DNA of 64,000 nt from Nonomuraea jabiensis (GCF_014204795.1 NZ_JACHMB010000001.1:10552501-10616500), one strand, 5' to 3'; positions 35,035-44,205 are shown, counted from the stretch's first letter. Numbers and translations are program-made. Notes: generated from the sequence alone by a model not told the origin.

Positions 35035-35297
35035 GCCACGGACCCCGCGGCCCCGCCTGTCACCGGCGGAAAGGTGACCGGCGTATCAATGTGCTTGTCG
35101 TCAGTTGGCATCGGTCGCTCCGTTCTCATGGGTTGGTGCGCCTGTCACGAGTTATGACCCGCCGGAACCGCCAAACTCATCGGGTACCGGGCAACGCTTG
35201 GGCCCCTGTGGGGAGTCCGAGCGGCAGGCGTACGTGATCCTCAGCGTCGCACTCACATCAGCTACATCGCCACCATCCCCAACCCGACGGTCACCCT

Positions 35298-35650
35298 CTA
35301 CCGGCCGCGGTCGACACCGCCGATGAGCTGCTCCTCGCCGCGTCCCGCGGAGCCGACCGCGAAGGTGGCCGGCGGGACGTGCTGCCGCACGGTGGGCAGC
35401 GCCTCCCACCGGATCCGGCGGTAGTCGGCGTAGGGATCGTCGACCGGCGGTGGAGCGGTGCCGTCGGGAATGACGGTGGCGGACGGCGATCCCGCGCGCA
35501 GAGCCGATGTTGACGCCCAGGCCGCCGGTCGGCGGGAACTGATGGGCGGCGTCCCCGCAAGCAGTAGAACGGCCTGTGCACTCCGTAGGTGTGGGCGTGC
35601 GGGCCGACGGATGCCGAGGTCGCCCGTGGCTTGCCCCAACAGATCCTCAA
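35298..35650 (-). pseudogene. FAD-dependent monooxygenase remnant with frameshifts
   Basis: On the minus strand GDAAHQFPPTGGLGVNIG appears near 35510-35565; this is the third FAD-binding motif of phenol-hydroxylase-type monooxygenases. The C-terminal part (VIPDGTAPPPVDDPYADY) then continues in another frame to a stop at 35298. Most of the enzyme is missing. The surrounding 35.04-35.63 kb holds no other gene that I can support. Confidence 0.5.
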
Positions 35651-35678
35651 CAAGTTCTCAACGACCACGCCCTAACCT
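35633..35678 (+). promoter_or_regulatory. Three phased 11-bp repeats plus -10 box (SARP-type site)
   Basis: GCCCCAACAGA (35633-35643), TCCTCAACAAG (35644-35654) and TTCTCAACGAC (35655-35665) are end-to-end direct repeats one helical turn long, sharing the CAAC core. TAACCT at 35673-35678 is a good -10 box seven bases later, and no -35 box is needed if an activator binds. This is the layout of sites bound by SARP/AfsR-type activators. Confidence 0.55.
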
Positions 35679-35715
35679 CCAGGCGAAGCACCAGCTACGT
35701 GAAGGGGATCGCGAA

Positions 35716-36168
35716 ATGACACACATCATCGGGAAAGCTGGGGCGGTGCTCAGCGGGGCCGGCCTGTCACTCGTCCTTCTGACCTCCGCCGCGCACGCCA
35801 CCGCGGCTCCCGCACATCGCGTCAAAGGGAGCTGCACGATGGGTGACGGTCAGAAGGTGGGCTTCGAGATGAAGTACAGGACGTCCGGCGGGTACCACCG
35901 CGTCTCGGACGTCTTTTTCCGGTGGAGCTCCGAGGTGCCGACCCGCCTGAAGACTGCGCATCTTCGTCTGATGGTCGAGCGACGTGGCGAGGACAAGAAG
36001 ATCTTCGGGGAGACGCTCCACGAGAAGCAGGCATCCAACGACGTCTCCTACGACATCGTCGTCGAGGTCAAGGTCCCGGCCAAGGAGAAGCTCTATCTCG
36101 TCGTCGACTCCACGTTCGTGAAGAAGGGCCGGGACATGCGCTGCGCGGGACGCACTGCCGGCGTGTAG
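35716..36168 (+). CDS. Small secreted protein of unknown function
   Basis: Exported protein of 150 residues with a signal peptide (about 1-34, ending AHATA). The mature chain is rich in charged beta-strand segments (VSDVFFRWSSEVPTRLKTAHLRLMVERRG, here in two parts: VSDVFFRWSSEV and KTAHLRLMVERRG) and has two cysteines, one near each end (GSCTMG and RCAG), which may pair. No family is recognised. The ATG at 35716 has GAAGGGG eight bases upstream. Its promoter carries phased repeats, and the AfsR-type regulator gene lies just downstream on the opposite strand, so it is a candidate target. Confidence 0.75.
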   Translation: MTHIIGKAGAVLSGAGLSLVLLTSAAHATAAPAHRVKGSCTMGDGQKVGFEMKYRTSGGYHRVSDVFFRWSSEVPTRLKTAHLRLMVERRGEDKKIFGETLHEKQASNDVSYDIVVEVKVPAKEKLYLVVDSTFVKKGRDMRCAGRTAGV

Positions 36169-36276
36169 CGCCGTTGGCCTGCATCGAGAGAAGGTCTCAG
36201 TCTGGCGCACCGCTCCAGCACCTGCTTGGCCCGTCGGCAGCTCGCCGCGTCCGACCGGCACCCGCAGACAGCCACT

Positions 36277-39200
36277 TCACCTCGCGTCCTCCAGCAGCAG
36301 CGCGACCTTCTTCTCGCAGGGTGCGTGCCCGATCTGCCGGCACAGCCGCAAGACCTGGCCCGCCCGGTGCGAAGCCGCCTCCCGGTCGCCGCGCCGCCGT
36401 TCCAGCTTGACCAGCTCCGTCAGCGCCGCCAGCTCCGGCAGCCGGTACGTGTTCTCGGACGCCACCGCGTGTCCCCGCAGCGCGTGGCGGACGGCGCCCT
36501 CCTGGTCGCCCAGGGCGTCGAGCAGCCGGGCGCGGGCGAGCAGCGCGTAGGCCAGGTGCCAGTTCAGGCCGCCCGCGCCGATGAGGTCGTCGGCCAGGTC
36601 CAGGCTGTCCGCGGCCTCTGCCGTCAGGCCGAGGCGGATCCCGGCGTCGGCCAGGGCGATCAGCGCCGCCGACTCCACCAGCCGGTCCCCCTGGCCGCGG
36701 CACACGTCGAGCGCCGCCAGCGCCTCCTCCCGCGACTGCGCCCACCGGCCGTTCTCCCAGTGCAGGCGGCTGATCCAGATCTGCGTCGTGGCCGCGCCGT
36801 GGCCGCCTATCGAGGTGATCAGGGCGACCGACTGCCGCAGGCAGGTCTCCGCCTCGCCGTAGCGGCCCTGGTCGAGGAGCACGGCGCCCAGCTGCCGCAG
36901 ATCGGCCCCCTCGGCGTAGGGCAGATCGTGGCGCCGGCTCAGCGCGAGTGCCTGCCTGCAGTACTCCTCGGCCAGGTCCAGCCGGCCCAGGTGGTGGTAC
37001 TGGTTGCCGAGCGCGTGGAGGGCCCGGATCTGGCCGGGCACCGAGCCGAGCTCGCCGAAGAGCTGCGCGGCCCGTACGTTGTCGGCCATCGCCTCGACGA
37101 GGTCGCCCGTCCACGCCCGCGCGAAGCTCAGCCCCATCCTGGCCGCCGCCTCGCTCTCCCGCTCGCCGCTGTCGCGGGCGATGCGGACGGCCTGCTGCAG
37201 GTGCCCGACGGCCTCCTCGCGGCGGCCGACGCGGAAGAGGCCGTCGCCCATGCCGGTGTGCAGCATGGCGGTCACGGCCGGCACGTCCTGCGCGGAGGCG
37301 GTCTCCAGCAGGGTCGGCGCGATCTCCATCCACTCGCCGATGCGTCCGGTACGGGCGCAGATGGCGCGGACCATGTCGGCCAGGCGCCAGACGGCCGGGC
37401 CGGGATCCCGCTCGATGGCGCGCCTCAGCGCGGCCAGCAGGTTGATGACGTCGGCCGCCTCGGGGGCAGGCAGCTCGCGGCCTTCCGGGGCCGGCTGCGG
37501 GCCGGAGAGCAGGGACTCGCCGGGCGCGCACCGGGCGGCGATGGCCGCGCCCAGCTCCAGGTAGTGGCCGAACAGGCGGCGCCAGGCCGGCTCGCGCTCG
37601 GAGTCGCGCCCGGCCTCCGCCACCGCGTACAGGCGGACCAGGTCGTGGAAGCGGTAGCGATCGGTGATGTGGTGTTCGAGCAGGTGGGCCGCGGCCAGGG
37701 CCTTGAGGGAGGCGCGTGCCGCGTCCTGCGGGAGGCCGGCGACCGCCGCGGCGGCCGCCACGGTGACATCGGGGCCGGGTACGAGCCCGAGCAGGCGGAA
37801 GACCCGCTGCTCGGCGGGGGCGAGCGCGCGGTAGGAGGCGGAGAAGGCGACCGTCACGGCGTTGTCCTTGGCGCCGTCCACGGTCAGCCCCGCCAGCGGG
37901 TCGCCGGCGGCCAGCTCCGCCGCGACCGTCGCGGTGCCGTCCTGGGGCCGGGCGGCGGCGTTCGCGGCGGCGATGCGCAGCGCGAGCGGCAGGCCGCCGC
38001 ACGCGCGCACCAGCTCGCCGCGCGCGTCCGACTCGGCCGGGCCGCCCGCCGGCCCGAGCACGCCGTCCAGCAGCGCCCGGCCGCCCTCCTCGGACAACGG
38101 ACTGAGCGAGTGCTGCCTGGCGCCCGCGAACGCCACCAGCTCGCCCAGGCGGTGCCTGCTGGTCACGAGCGCCACGCCGTTCGGCGGCAGGAGCTGCTCG
38201 ATCTGGGCCGCCGCGCGGGCGTTGTCCAGGACCAGCAGGAACGAACGCCCCGCCAGCAGCGAACGATAGAGGCCGAGCTGGGTCTCGAACCCGCCCCGCA
38301 CCCGTTCGGCGTCGACGCCGAGCGAGACCAGCAGCCGGGTCAGCGCCGCCGTCGTGGTCAGCGGCTCGTGGTCCGGGTCGTAGCCGCGCAGGTCGATGTA
38401 GAGCTGCCCGTCGGGGAAGCGGTCCTTGGCCTGGTGCGCCCAGTGCAGCGCGAGGGCCGTCTTGCCCATGCCGGCCGTGCCGCTCAGCACGCACACGCCG
38501 TCGCCGCCGCCCAGGCACTCGTCCAGCCACGCCAGCTCCGCGTCGCGGGCGGCGAACTCGGGCACGTCCCTGGGTAACTCGGCCGGCCGGGCGACGAGGG
38601 GCTCCCGTCGCGGAGGGAGGGGCGCCGGCTGCGTGCCCTCTCCCGGTGCGTCGGGTTCGTCGTCCCGCAGGAGCCGCTGGTGCAGCTCGCGCAGGGGGCG
38701 GCCGGGCTCGATGCCCAGCTCGTCGACCAGCCGCCGTCTCGCCTCCCGGTACACGGCCAGCGCCTCGCCGCGGCGCTCGCACCGGTGCAGGGCCAGCATG
38801 AGCTGTCCCAGCAGCCGCTCGCGCAGCGGGTGCTCGGCCACCGCCGTGTGCAGCTCGCCGACGATCTCGGCGTGCCGCCCGGCCGCGAGTTCGGCGTCGT
38901 ACAGCTCCTCCAGGGCGCAGATCCGCCTGTCCTCGAGGCCCGGACGCTCCTGGTGGATCAGCTGGGCGCTGGTCCCGGCCAGCGCGGGCCCGCGCCACAG
39001 GCCCGCCGCGGCGCGGAGCCGTGCCGCGGCGTCGGTGTGGCGTCCCTCCTCGGCGTCGGCGCGCGCGGCGGCCCGGTACGCCTCGAACAGCTGCAGGTCG
39101 AGCTCGTCCGGGCCGGCGTGGATGCGGTAGCCGGCGCCGACGCGGCTGATGCGCTCCTTGCCGACCAGGGCTCGCAGCTCGTGGATGTACACCTGCAGGC

Positions 39201-39393
39201 GCGCCACGGCCGTGCGCGGGGCCCGCTCGCCCCAGATCAGGTCGACGAGCCGGTCGTTCGACACCGTACGGTTCGCCTCGAGCAGCAGGGCGGCCAGCGC
39301 GGTCCGCTGCTTCGGCGAGCCCAGCGTGATCGGCCCGTCAGGCCCGTCGACCGACACCGGCCCGAGAAGCGCGAACCGCGCCTCCGATTCCAT
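36277..39393 (-). CDS. AfsR/SARP family regulator (BTAD, NB-ARC, TPR)
   Basis: Large transcription factor of 1038 residues. An OmpR-like winged helix (about 5-95, with GSPKQRTALAALLLEANR and ARLQVYIHELRALVG) is followed by the bacterial transcriptional activation domain (about 97-245, ending VDELGIEPGRPLRELHQRLL). Next is an NB-ARC ATPase (about 280-560) whose P-loop is LSGTAGMGKTALA (near 304), and then a C-terminal TPR array (about 690-1010). The ATG at 39393 has GAAGGGGG upstream. Such proteins activate secondary metabolism or secreted-protein genes from direct-repeat sites. No biosynthetic cluster adjoins it here; the nearest candidate target is the secreted-protein gene at 35716. Confidence 0.92.
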   Translation of the reverse strand: MESEARFALLGPVSVDGPDGPITLGSPKQRTALAALLLEANRTVSNDRLVDLIWGERAPRTAVARLQVYIHELRALVGKERISRVGAGYRIHAGPDELDLQLFEAYRAAARADAEEGRHTDAAARLRAAAGLWRGPALAGTSAQLIHQERPGLEDRRICALEELYDAELAAGRHAEIVGELHTAVAEHPLRERLLGQLMLALHRCERRGEALAVYREARRRLVDELGIEPGRPLRELHQRLLRDDEPDAPGEGTQPAPLPPRREPLVARPAELPRDVPEFAARDAELAWLDECLGGGDGVCVLSGTAGMGKTALALHWAHQAKDRFPDGQLYIDLRGYDPDHEPLTTTAALTRLLVSLGVDAERVRGGFETQLGLYRSLLAGRSFLLVLDNARAAAQIEQLLPPNGVALVTSRHRLGELVAFAGARQHSLSPLSEEGGRALLDGVLGPAGGPAESDARGELVRACGGLPLALRIAAANAAARPQDGTATVAAELAAGDPLAGLTVDGAKDNAVTVAFSASYRALAPAEQRVFRLLGLVPGPDVTVAAAAAVAGLPQDAARASLKALAAAHLLEHHITDRYRFHDLVRLYAVAEAGRDSEREPAWRRLFGHYLELGAAIAARCAPGESLLSGPQPAPEGRELPAPEAADVINLLAALRRAIERDPGPAVWRLADMVRAICARTGRIGEWMEIAPTLLETASAQDVPAVTAMLHTGMGDGLFRVGRREEAVGHLQQAVRIARDSGERESEAAARMGLSFARAWTGDLVEAMADNVRAAQLFGELGSVPGQIRALHALGNQYHHLGRLDLAEEYCRQALALSRRHDLPYAEGADLRQLGAVLLDQGRYGEAETCLRQSVALITSIGGHGAATTQIWISRLHWENGRWAQSREEALAALDVCRGQGDRLVESAALIALADAGIRLGLTAEAADSLDLADDLIGAGGLNWHLAYALLARARLLDALGDQEGAVRHALRGHAVASENTYRLPELAALTELVKLERRRGDREAASHRAGQVLRLCRQIGHAPCEKKVALLLEDAR

Positions 39394-39474
39394 GTGCCCC
39401 CTTCACGTCCCGATTCCCCCGCTGCGATGCTAGCGAGAGATGATCGTGAAGATGGGGGATACCGGATCCCGGGG

Positions 39475-39696
39475 TTACTTCAGGACCCAGAGTGCCCAGA
39501 ACGGGCTGTCCCAGTCGCAGTCCCAGTATTCGTGGTCTCCGGAGTATTTCCAGCCCGCCGCCTCGCACTGCGCCAAGGTCCGGTGGACGCTCTTGATGTA
39601 ACCGGCCTGCGCGCTCGCGGACGGGCCGGCGCCGACCGTCGCGGCCAGCGCCAGAGCGGTCGCCGGGACCAGCACTCTCATGATCTTGTTCCGCAT
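39475..39696 (-). CDS. Very small secreted protein
   Basis: Exported peptide of 73 residues. A signal peptide (about 1-30, LVPATALALAATVGAGPSASA) leaves a mature part of about 43 residues with two cysteines (AQCEAAG and DCDWD) and a Trp/aromatic-rich end (SPFWALWVL). No family is recognised. It is on the same strand as, and upstream of, the AfsR-type gene. A hairpin separates it from the GH127 operon. Bioactive-peptide, cell-wall or inhibitor roles are possible but unsupported. Confidence 0.7.
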   Translation of the reverse strand: MRNKIMRVLVPATALALAATVGAGPSASAQAGYIKSVHRTLAQCEAAGWKYSGDHEYWDCDWDSPFWALWVLK

Positions 39697-39723
39697 GGAG
39701 AACCTGCCTTCGCTTGGTTACGC

Positions 39724-39756
39724 GAAGCGTCGCAGCCCGGGCTTCCGTAACGCTTC
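39724..39756 (-). terminator. Hairpin after the GH127 operon
   Basis: GAAGCGT (39724-39730) pairs with ACGCTTC (39750-39756), and the loop contains a further GCCCGGGC palindrome. It begins 4 bp after the GH127 stop, at the end of the operon. Confidence 0.45.
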
Positions 39757-39760
39757 TCCT

Positions 39761-41683
39761 TCACTCCCGGCCGTCGCGGATCCAGACGGTCATGTCGGTC
39801 AGGCCGCGGTTGGCCCAGGAGAAGTACGGCACGGCGGTCATCGTGACGCCGCGCCGGGCGGGAGGGCGGTCGCCGTACAGCGACCCGTCGGTCCCGTCGT
39901 CCGCGGTGGCCTCGGCGCTCAGGGTGACGACGCCGGTCCGCTCGTCCGGGACGACGTGGACGGGGGCGTCGCGGGCGAGGACGAGGCTGTGCACGGCGCA
40001 GTCGTGGTCCACGCCCTCCAGGCAGAACACGATCGGGCCGCGCTCGAGGGCGACCTTGCCGGCGGTGGCGGCGACGGCGGGGTGCGCCCAGGTCCGGCGG
40101 ACCTCCATGCCGAGGTCGATCTCGACCACGTCCCCGGCCCGCCAGCGACGGGAGAGCGTGCAGTAGCCGTCGCGGAGGTCGGGCCGGTGCACGGGTTCGC
40201 CGTTGACGGTGACGGCGGGCTGCCGGCTCCAGCCGGGGATGCGGACGGCCAGCGCGAACTCGGCCCCGTCGTCGGCGTGAGTGACCGTGATGGCCAGGCG
40301 GCCTTCCCGGGGGTAGGCGGTGTCCTGGCGGAGGGTGACCTCGCCGCCGGCGAAGGCGAAGCGAGCGGTGCCGGCCACGTACAGGTTGACGACGGCCTCG
40401 CCGGGTCCCTGGGCGTAGACGTAGCGGCCGAGCTCGCTGAGCAGCCGGGCGAGGTTGGGCGGGCAGCAGGCGCAGTCGAACCACTCCTGCCGGGTGACGG
40501 TGCCGTCGCCGGCGAGGGGGTTGCCGTAGAAGTAGCGGGTGCCGTCGGCGGAGGCGCCGCTGAGGACGCCGTTGTAGAGGGCGCGTTCGAGGGTGTCGAC
40601 GTAGTGGCCGTCGCCGGTGAGGTTGCTCATCCGCCGCGCCCACTGGACGAGGCCGATCGCGGCGCAGGTCTCGGCGTAGCCGTGGGCGTCGGGCAGGTCG
40701 TACGCGGGTCCGAAGCCTTCGATGCTGGGGTCGGAGCCGAGCCCGCCGGTGATGTACAGCTTCTTGCCGGTGACGTCGGCCCACAGCCGGCGCACGGCCT
40801 GGAGCAGCCGGTCGTCGTCGTACTCGCCGGCCAGGTCGGTCATCGCGCTGTACATGTACATGGCGCGGACCGAGTGGCCGACGGCTTCGGCCTGGTCGGC
40901 CGCGGGCAGGTGGCTCTGGTTGTACTCGCGGAAGCGTCGCAGGTCCCCGGGTTTGCGGGGGAGTCTGGTGCCGAAGTAGCCGGGGGTGCCGCGGTGCCGC
41001 AGCTCGGTCTCGAAGTAGTAGGGCTGCTCCCCGCGCCAGTCGATGAAGCGCCGGCCGAGGTCGAGGTAGCGGCGCTCGCCGGTCGCGCGGTAGAGCCTGA
41101 CCAGCGCGAGCTCGATCTCCTGGTGCCCGCAGTAGCCGCCGGCGCGGGGGCCGTCGGGGCTGAAGACGGTGTCGATCAGGTCGGCGTAGCGGCGCACGAT
41201 GTCGAGCAGCCGGGTCTTGCCGGTCGCCTCGAAGTGGGCGACGCCGGCTTCGATGAGGTGGCCGGCGCAGTACAGCTCGTGGGCGTCGCGGAGGTCGGTG
41301 AACCGCTCCCCCGGCTTGACGACGGTGAAGTACACGTTGAGGTAGCCGTCGTCCTGCTGCGCGCCGGCCAGCAGCTCGATCGCCTCGTCGACGGCCCGAT
41401 CGAGTTCGGGGTCGTCGGTGGTGGCCAGGCAGTAGCTGGCGGCCTCGATCCACTTGGCGACGTCGCTCTCCCAGAAGATGTGCGGCTCGTCCGGGTCCCC
41501 CGGCCGCCAGGTCAGGCTCAGGGCGTCGAACTGCTGTCCGGGCCGGCGCAGCTGGCCCTCCTGGTGCCGCAGCGTACGCGTACGGATCAGCTCGCGGCGC
41601 GGCGCCCAGAACTCGTCGTCGATGGTGACCGCGGTCAGCGGCAGCGGCTCGCGGCGCAAGGCGGCGGCAGAGGTCATGGTCAT
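39761..41683 (-). CDS. GH127 beta-L-arabinofuranosidase-type glycoside hydrolase
   Basis: Cytoplasmic enzyme of 640 residues with an (alpha/alpha)6 barrel followed by beta domains. The zinc-thiolate active site known for this family is intact: Glu and Cys in AETCAAIG (near 336-338) and the Cys pair in FDCACCPPN (near 405-408), one of which is the nucleophile. Family members remove beta-L-arabinofuranose from oligosaccharides. No signal peptide is present, so imported sugars are the substrate. It is the last gene of an operon with a DUF624 protein, two ABC permeases and a binding lipoprotein. The ATG at 41683 is used. Confidence 0.92.
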   Translation of the reverse strand: MTMTSAAALRREPLPLTAVTIDDEFWAPRRELIRTRTLRHQEGQLRRPGQQFDALSLTWRPGDPDEPHIFWESDVAKWIEAASYCLATTDDPELDRAVDEAIELLAGAQQDDGYLNVYFTVVKPGERFTDLRDAHELYCAGHLIEAGVAHFEATGKTRLLDIVRRYADLIDTVFSPDGPRAGGYCGHQEIELALVRLYRATGERRYLDLGRRFIDWRGEQPYYFETELRHRGTPGYFGTRLPRKPGDLRRFREYNQSHLPAADQAEAVGHSVRAMYMYSAMTDLAGEYDDDRLLQAVRRLWADVTGKKLYITGGLGSDPSIEGFGPAYDLPDAHGYAETCAAIGLVQWARRMSNLTGDGHYVDTLERALYNGVLSGASADGTRYFYGNPLAGDGTVTRQEWFDCACCPPNLARLLSELGRYVYAQGPGEAVVNLYVAGTARFAFAGGEVTLRQDTAYPREGRLAITVTHADDGAEFALAVRIPGWSRQPAVTVNGEPVHRPDLRDGYCTLSRRWRAGDVVEIDLGMEVRRTWAHPAVAATAGKVALERGPIVFCLEGVDHDCAVHSLVLARDAPVHVVPDERTGVVTLSAEATADDGTDGSLYGDRPPARRGVTMTAVPYFSWANRGLTDMTVWIRDGRE

Positions 41684-41714
41684 GGGATTCCCAACGTGAA
41701 ATGGCTGAAGACCG

Positions 41715-42323
41715 TCACGAGCCCGCGGCCCTGGGCAGGACCGCGGTGCCCCAGACGTAGGCGAAGGAGGCGAAGGCCGGCACGGCGACGCCGAAGACCG
41801 GGACCAGCCCCGGGACGAGGTAGTACGCGCACAGGACCACGCCGACCACGAGCAGCGTGACGAGCGCCTGGACCGGGCGGGCCAGGACGAGGATGGCGCT
41901 GCGGCGGACGAGCGCGCCCGGCCCTTCGTCGAAGTGGGCGGCGAGGATCCAGATGTTCGCGGTCATGCCTGACACGAACAGCGTGACCAGCCAGAGCACC
42001 GCGCCGAGCAGCGGTTCGACCACGCCGAGGTCGGCGGTCTCCAGCAGCCGCCGGTCCAGCAGGAGCACCGCCCAGGCCGCCGCGAAGACGTAGCCCACCA
42101 CGTTGGCGGTGCGGAACTCCTGGCGCCAGAGCCGGCGGAACTCGGGGGGCGACCCTGGGCGCAGGAGCTCGCCGCGGATGACGCCGTACACCGCGGCGGT
42201 CGCGGGGAAGACGCCGAGCACGATGCCGCCGGCCAGGCTCCACACGACCCAGAGCAGGTGCAGCTTGAGCAGCAGCAGGCCCACCTCGCCCGCCCTCGTG
42301 TGCCAGGTGAGGACGCGTCTCAT
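41715..42323 (-). CDS. DUF624 (YesL-type) membrane protein
   Basis: Protein of 202 residues with about six hydrophobic helices, including LHLLWVVWSLAGGIVLGVFPATAAVYGVIR, here cited as WVVWSLAGG and VFPATAAVYGVIR, the opening typical of DUF624. Such genes accompany LplB/LplC-type sugar ABC transporters in many bacteria; their role is unknown. Its ATG overlaps the stop of the preceding permease gene (TGATG), so it is translated as part of the operon. Confidence 0.85.
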   Translation of the reverse strand: MRRVLTWHTRAGEVGLLLLKLHLLWVVWSLAGGIVLGVFPATAAVYGVIRGELLRPGSPPEFRRLWRQEFRTANVVGYVFAAAWAVLLLDRRLLETADLGVVEPLLGAVLWLVTLFVSGMTANIWILAAHFDEGPGALVRRSAILVLARPVQALVTLLVVGVVLCAYYLVPGLVPVFGVAVPAFASFAYVWGTAVLPRAAGS

Positions 42324-43225
42324 CAGCCTTTCACCGACCCGATGAGGACGCCCTTCTCGAAGTAGCGCTGCAGGAACGGGTAGAGCACCAGGACCGGCAG
42401 GCTGGAGACGACGATCACGCCGTACTTGATCTGGTCGGCGTACTGCTGGTCGTAGGAGGTGCCGCTGCCGCCGGAGGCTCCGACGCCACCGGCGAACGCC
42501 TGGTTGGACAGCAGGATGTCACGCAGCACGATCTGCAGCGGTTGCAGCGCGTTGTCCCGGACGAACACCATGCCGGTGAAGAAGTCGTTCCAGTGCTGCA
42601 CCAGGTAGTACAGGCCGATGACCGAGACGATCGCCTTGGACAGCGGCAGCGCGACCCTGGCGAAATACTGCAGGTAGGACACGCCGTCGATCATCGCCGC
42701 CTCGAACAGCTCCTTCGGCAGCGAGTGCTCGAAGAACGCGCGGGCGATGATGAGGTTGTAGACGTTCACGGCCGGCGGCAGGACGAACACGAGCCAGTTG
42801 TCCAGCAGGCCGAGGTCGCGATAGAGCAGGTACGTCGGGATCAGCCCGCCGTTGAAGAACATCGTGAACACGAAGAACAGCATGAGGATCCGCCGCGGGC
42901 GGAACTCCGGCCGCGACAGCGCGTACGCCGCCGGGATGGTCACGACGAGGTTCAGCGCGGTCCCGACCACGCTGTAGAGCAGCGTGTTGCCGTAGCCCGT
43001 CCAGATCCGCTCGTCGTTGAAGATCTCCCGGTACCCGAAGAGGTTCACGCCCTTCGGCCACAGCCACACCTCGCCGGTGGAGATCAGCGACGGGCTGCTC
43101 ACGGACGCGATCGCCACGAAGTAGACCGGATAGACCACCGCGAACAGGACCGCCACGCAGATCGCGCCGAGCGCCAGCGTGAAGACGACGTCGCCCGGTG
43201 ACTTCTTCAGGGGAGTCGCGCTCAC
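42323..43225 (-). CDS. Carbohydrate ABC transporter permease (LplC type)
   Basis: Inner-membrane permease of 300 residues with six helices. The cytoplasmic loop that docks the ATPase is EAAMIDGVSYLQYFARVALPL (EAA motif). It starts at a GTG that overlaps the stop of the partner permease (GTGA), so the two are translationally coupled. Together with LplB-type permease and lipoprotein it would import oligosaccharides for the GH127 enzyme. No ATPase gene is present in the operon; a shared MsmK-like ATPase from elsewhere is expected. Confidence 0.92.
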   Translation of the reverse strand: MSATPLKKSPGDVVFTLALGAICVAVLFAVVYPVYFVAIASVSSPSLISTGEVWLWPKGVNLFGYREIFNDERIWTGYGNTLLYSVVGTALNLVVTIPAAYALSRPEFRPRRILMLFFVFTMFFNGGLIPTYLLYRDLGLLDNWLVFVLPPAVNVYNLIIARAFFEHSLPKELFEAAMIDGVSYLQYFARVALPLSKAIVSVIGLYYLVQHWNDFFTGMVFVRDNALQPLQIVLRDILLSNQAFAGGVGASGGSGTSYDQQYADQIKYGVIVVSSLPVLVLYPFLQRYFEKGVLIGSVKG

Positions 43226-44205
43226 CACAGGCTCCAGTTCGACACGCGGCGCGCGATCGCGTTGGCGGCGATCAGGAACGCGAAGTTGATGACGGTGTTG
43301 AAGAGGCCGATCGCGGTGGCGTAGCTGAACTGCGTGCTGAAGATGCCGATCTTGTAGACGTACGTCGCGATGACCTCCGACACCGGCAGGTTCAGGTTGT
43401 TCTGCATCAACCAGACCTTCTCGAAGCCGGTGTTCAGCACGCCGCCCATGGTGAGGATGAGCAGGACCACCATGGTCGGCACGATGCTCGGGACGTCGAC
43501 GTGCCGGATGAGCTGCAGCCGGTTCGCGCCGTCCACCTTGGCCGCCTCGTACAGCTGCGGGTCGACCCGCGAGAGCGCGGCGAGGTAGATGATGCTGTTC
43601 CACCCGCAGTGCTGCCACACGTCGGAGATCACGTACACCGGCACGAAGGCGGCCGTGTCGCCGAGGAAGTTCACCCCGTCGAGGCCGAAGGGCGCGAGGA
43701 GACGGGTGAGCAGTCCGGTGGACGGGTTGAGGAACGCCTGCAGCATGCCGACGATGACCACGATCGAGATGAAGTGCGGCAGGTACGTCGCCGTCTGCAT
43801 GATCCTCTTGCGCCGGCCGCCGGCGATCTGGTTGATCATCAGCGCCAGCAGGATCGGCGCGACGAACCCCACCACGAGCGTGGTGAAGGCGATGACGAAC
43901 GTGTTCTTCAGCAGCGGCCAGAACAGCGGGCTGTCGAAGAACTGCCGGAAGTACTTCAGCCCGACCCATTCGCCACCGGTGAGACCGGCCGCGAAGTCGA
44001 ACTCCCGGAAGGCGAGCTGGATCCCGTACATCGGGACGTACATGAACACGGCGACGAAACCGACGGCCGGCAGGACCATGAGCCACAGTTGCCAGTACCG
44101 CCTGACGTGCCGGCCGGCGCCGGGCCTTGGGGCGCCGGGCCTTGGGGCGCCGGGCCTTGGGGCGCCGGCCGCCGGCTTGCGAGCCGCGAGGAGAGAGTCC
44201 GCCAT
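43222..44205 (-). CDS. Carbohydrate ABC transporter permease (LplB type)
   Basis: Permease of 327 residues with six helices and an EAA-type loop (YEAAKVDGANRLQLIRHVDVP). The N-terminal cytoplasmic tail has an unusual proline-rich repeat, APRPG three times, made by three perfect copies of a 15-bp DNA unit. The ATG at 44205 overlaps the stop of the binding-protein gene (TGATG). It partners the LplC-type permease encoded next. Confidence 0.92.
   Translation of the reverse strand: MADSLLAARKPAAGAPRPGAPRPGAPRPGAGRHVRRYWQLWLMVLPAVGFVAVFMYVPMYGIQLAFREFDFAAGLTGGEWVGLKYFRQFFDSPLFWPLLKNTFVIAFTTLVVGFVAPILLALMINQIAGGRRKRIMQTATYLPHFISIVVIVGMLQAFLNPSTGLLTRLLAPFGLDGVNFLGDTAAFVPVYVISDVWQHCGWNSIIYLAALSRVDPQLYEAAKVDGANRLQLIRHVDVPSIVPTMVVLLILTMGGVLNTGFEKVWLMQNNLNLPVSEVIATYVYKIGIFSTQFSYATAIGLFNTVINFAFLIAANAIARRVSNWSLW
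44116..44160. repeat. Three perfect 15-bp tandem repeats in a permease gene
   Basis: GGCGCCGGGCCTTGG occurs three times end to end (44116-44130, 44131-44145, 44146-44160) and keeps the reading frame, coding for APRPG units in the cytoplasmic tail. Confidence 0.85.

Noticed and set aside
36226-38577. Large plus-strand open frame of 783 codons
   Set aside because: Antisense of the AfsR-type gene, which has a complete domain set on the other strand.
39724-39756. Riboswitch or attenuator for the small secreted gene
   Set aside because: The fold is a simple 7-bp hairpin 4 bp after a stop codon, best read as the end of the GH127 operon.
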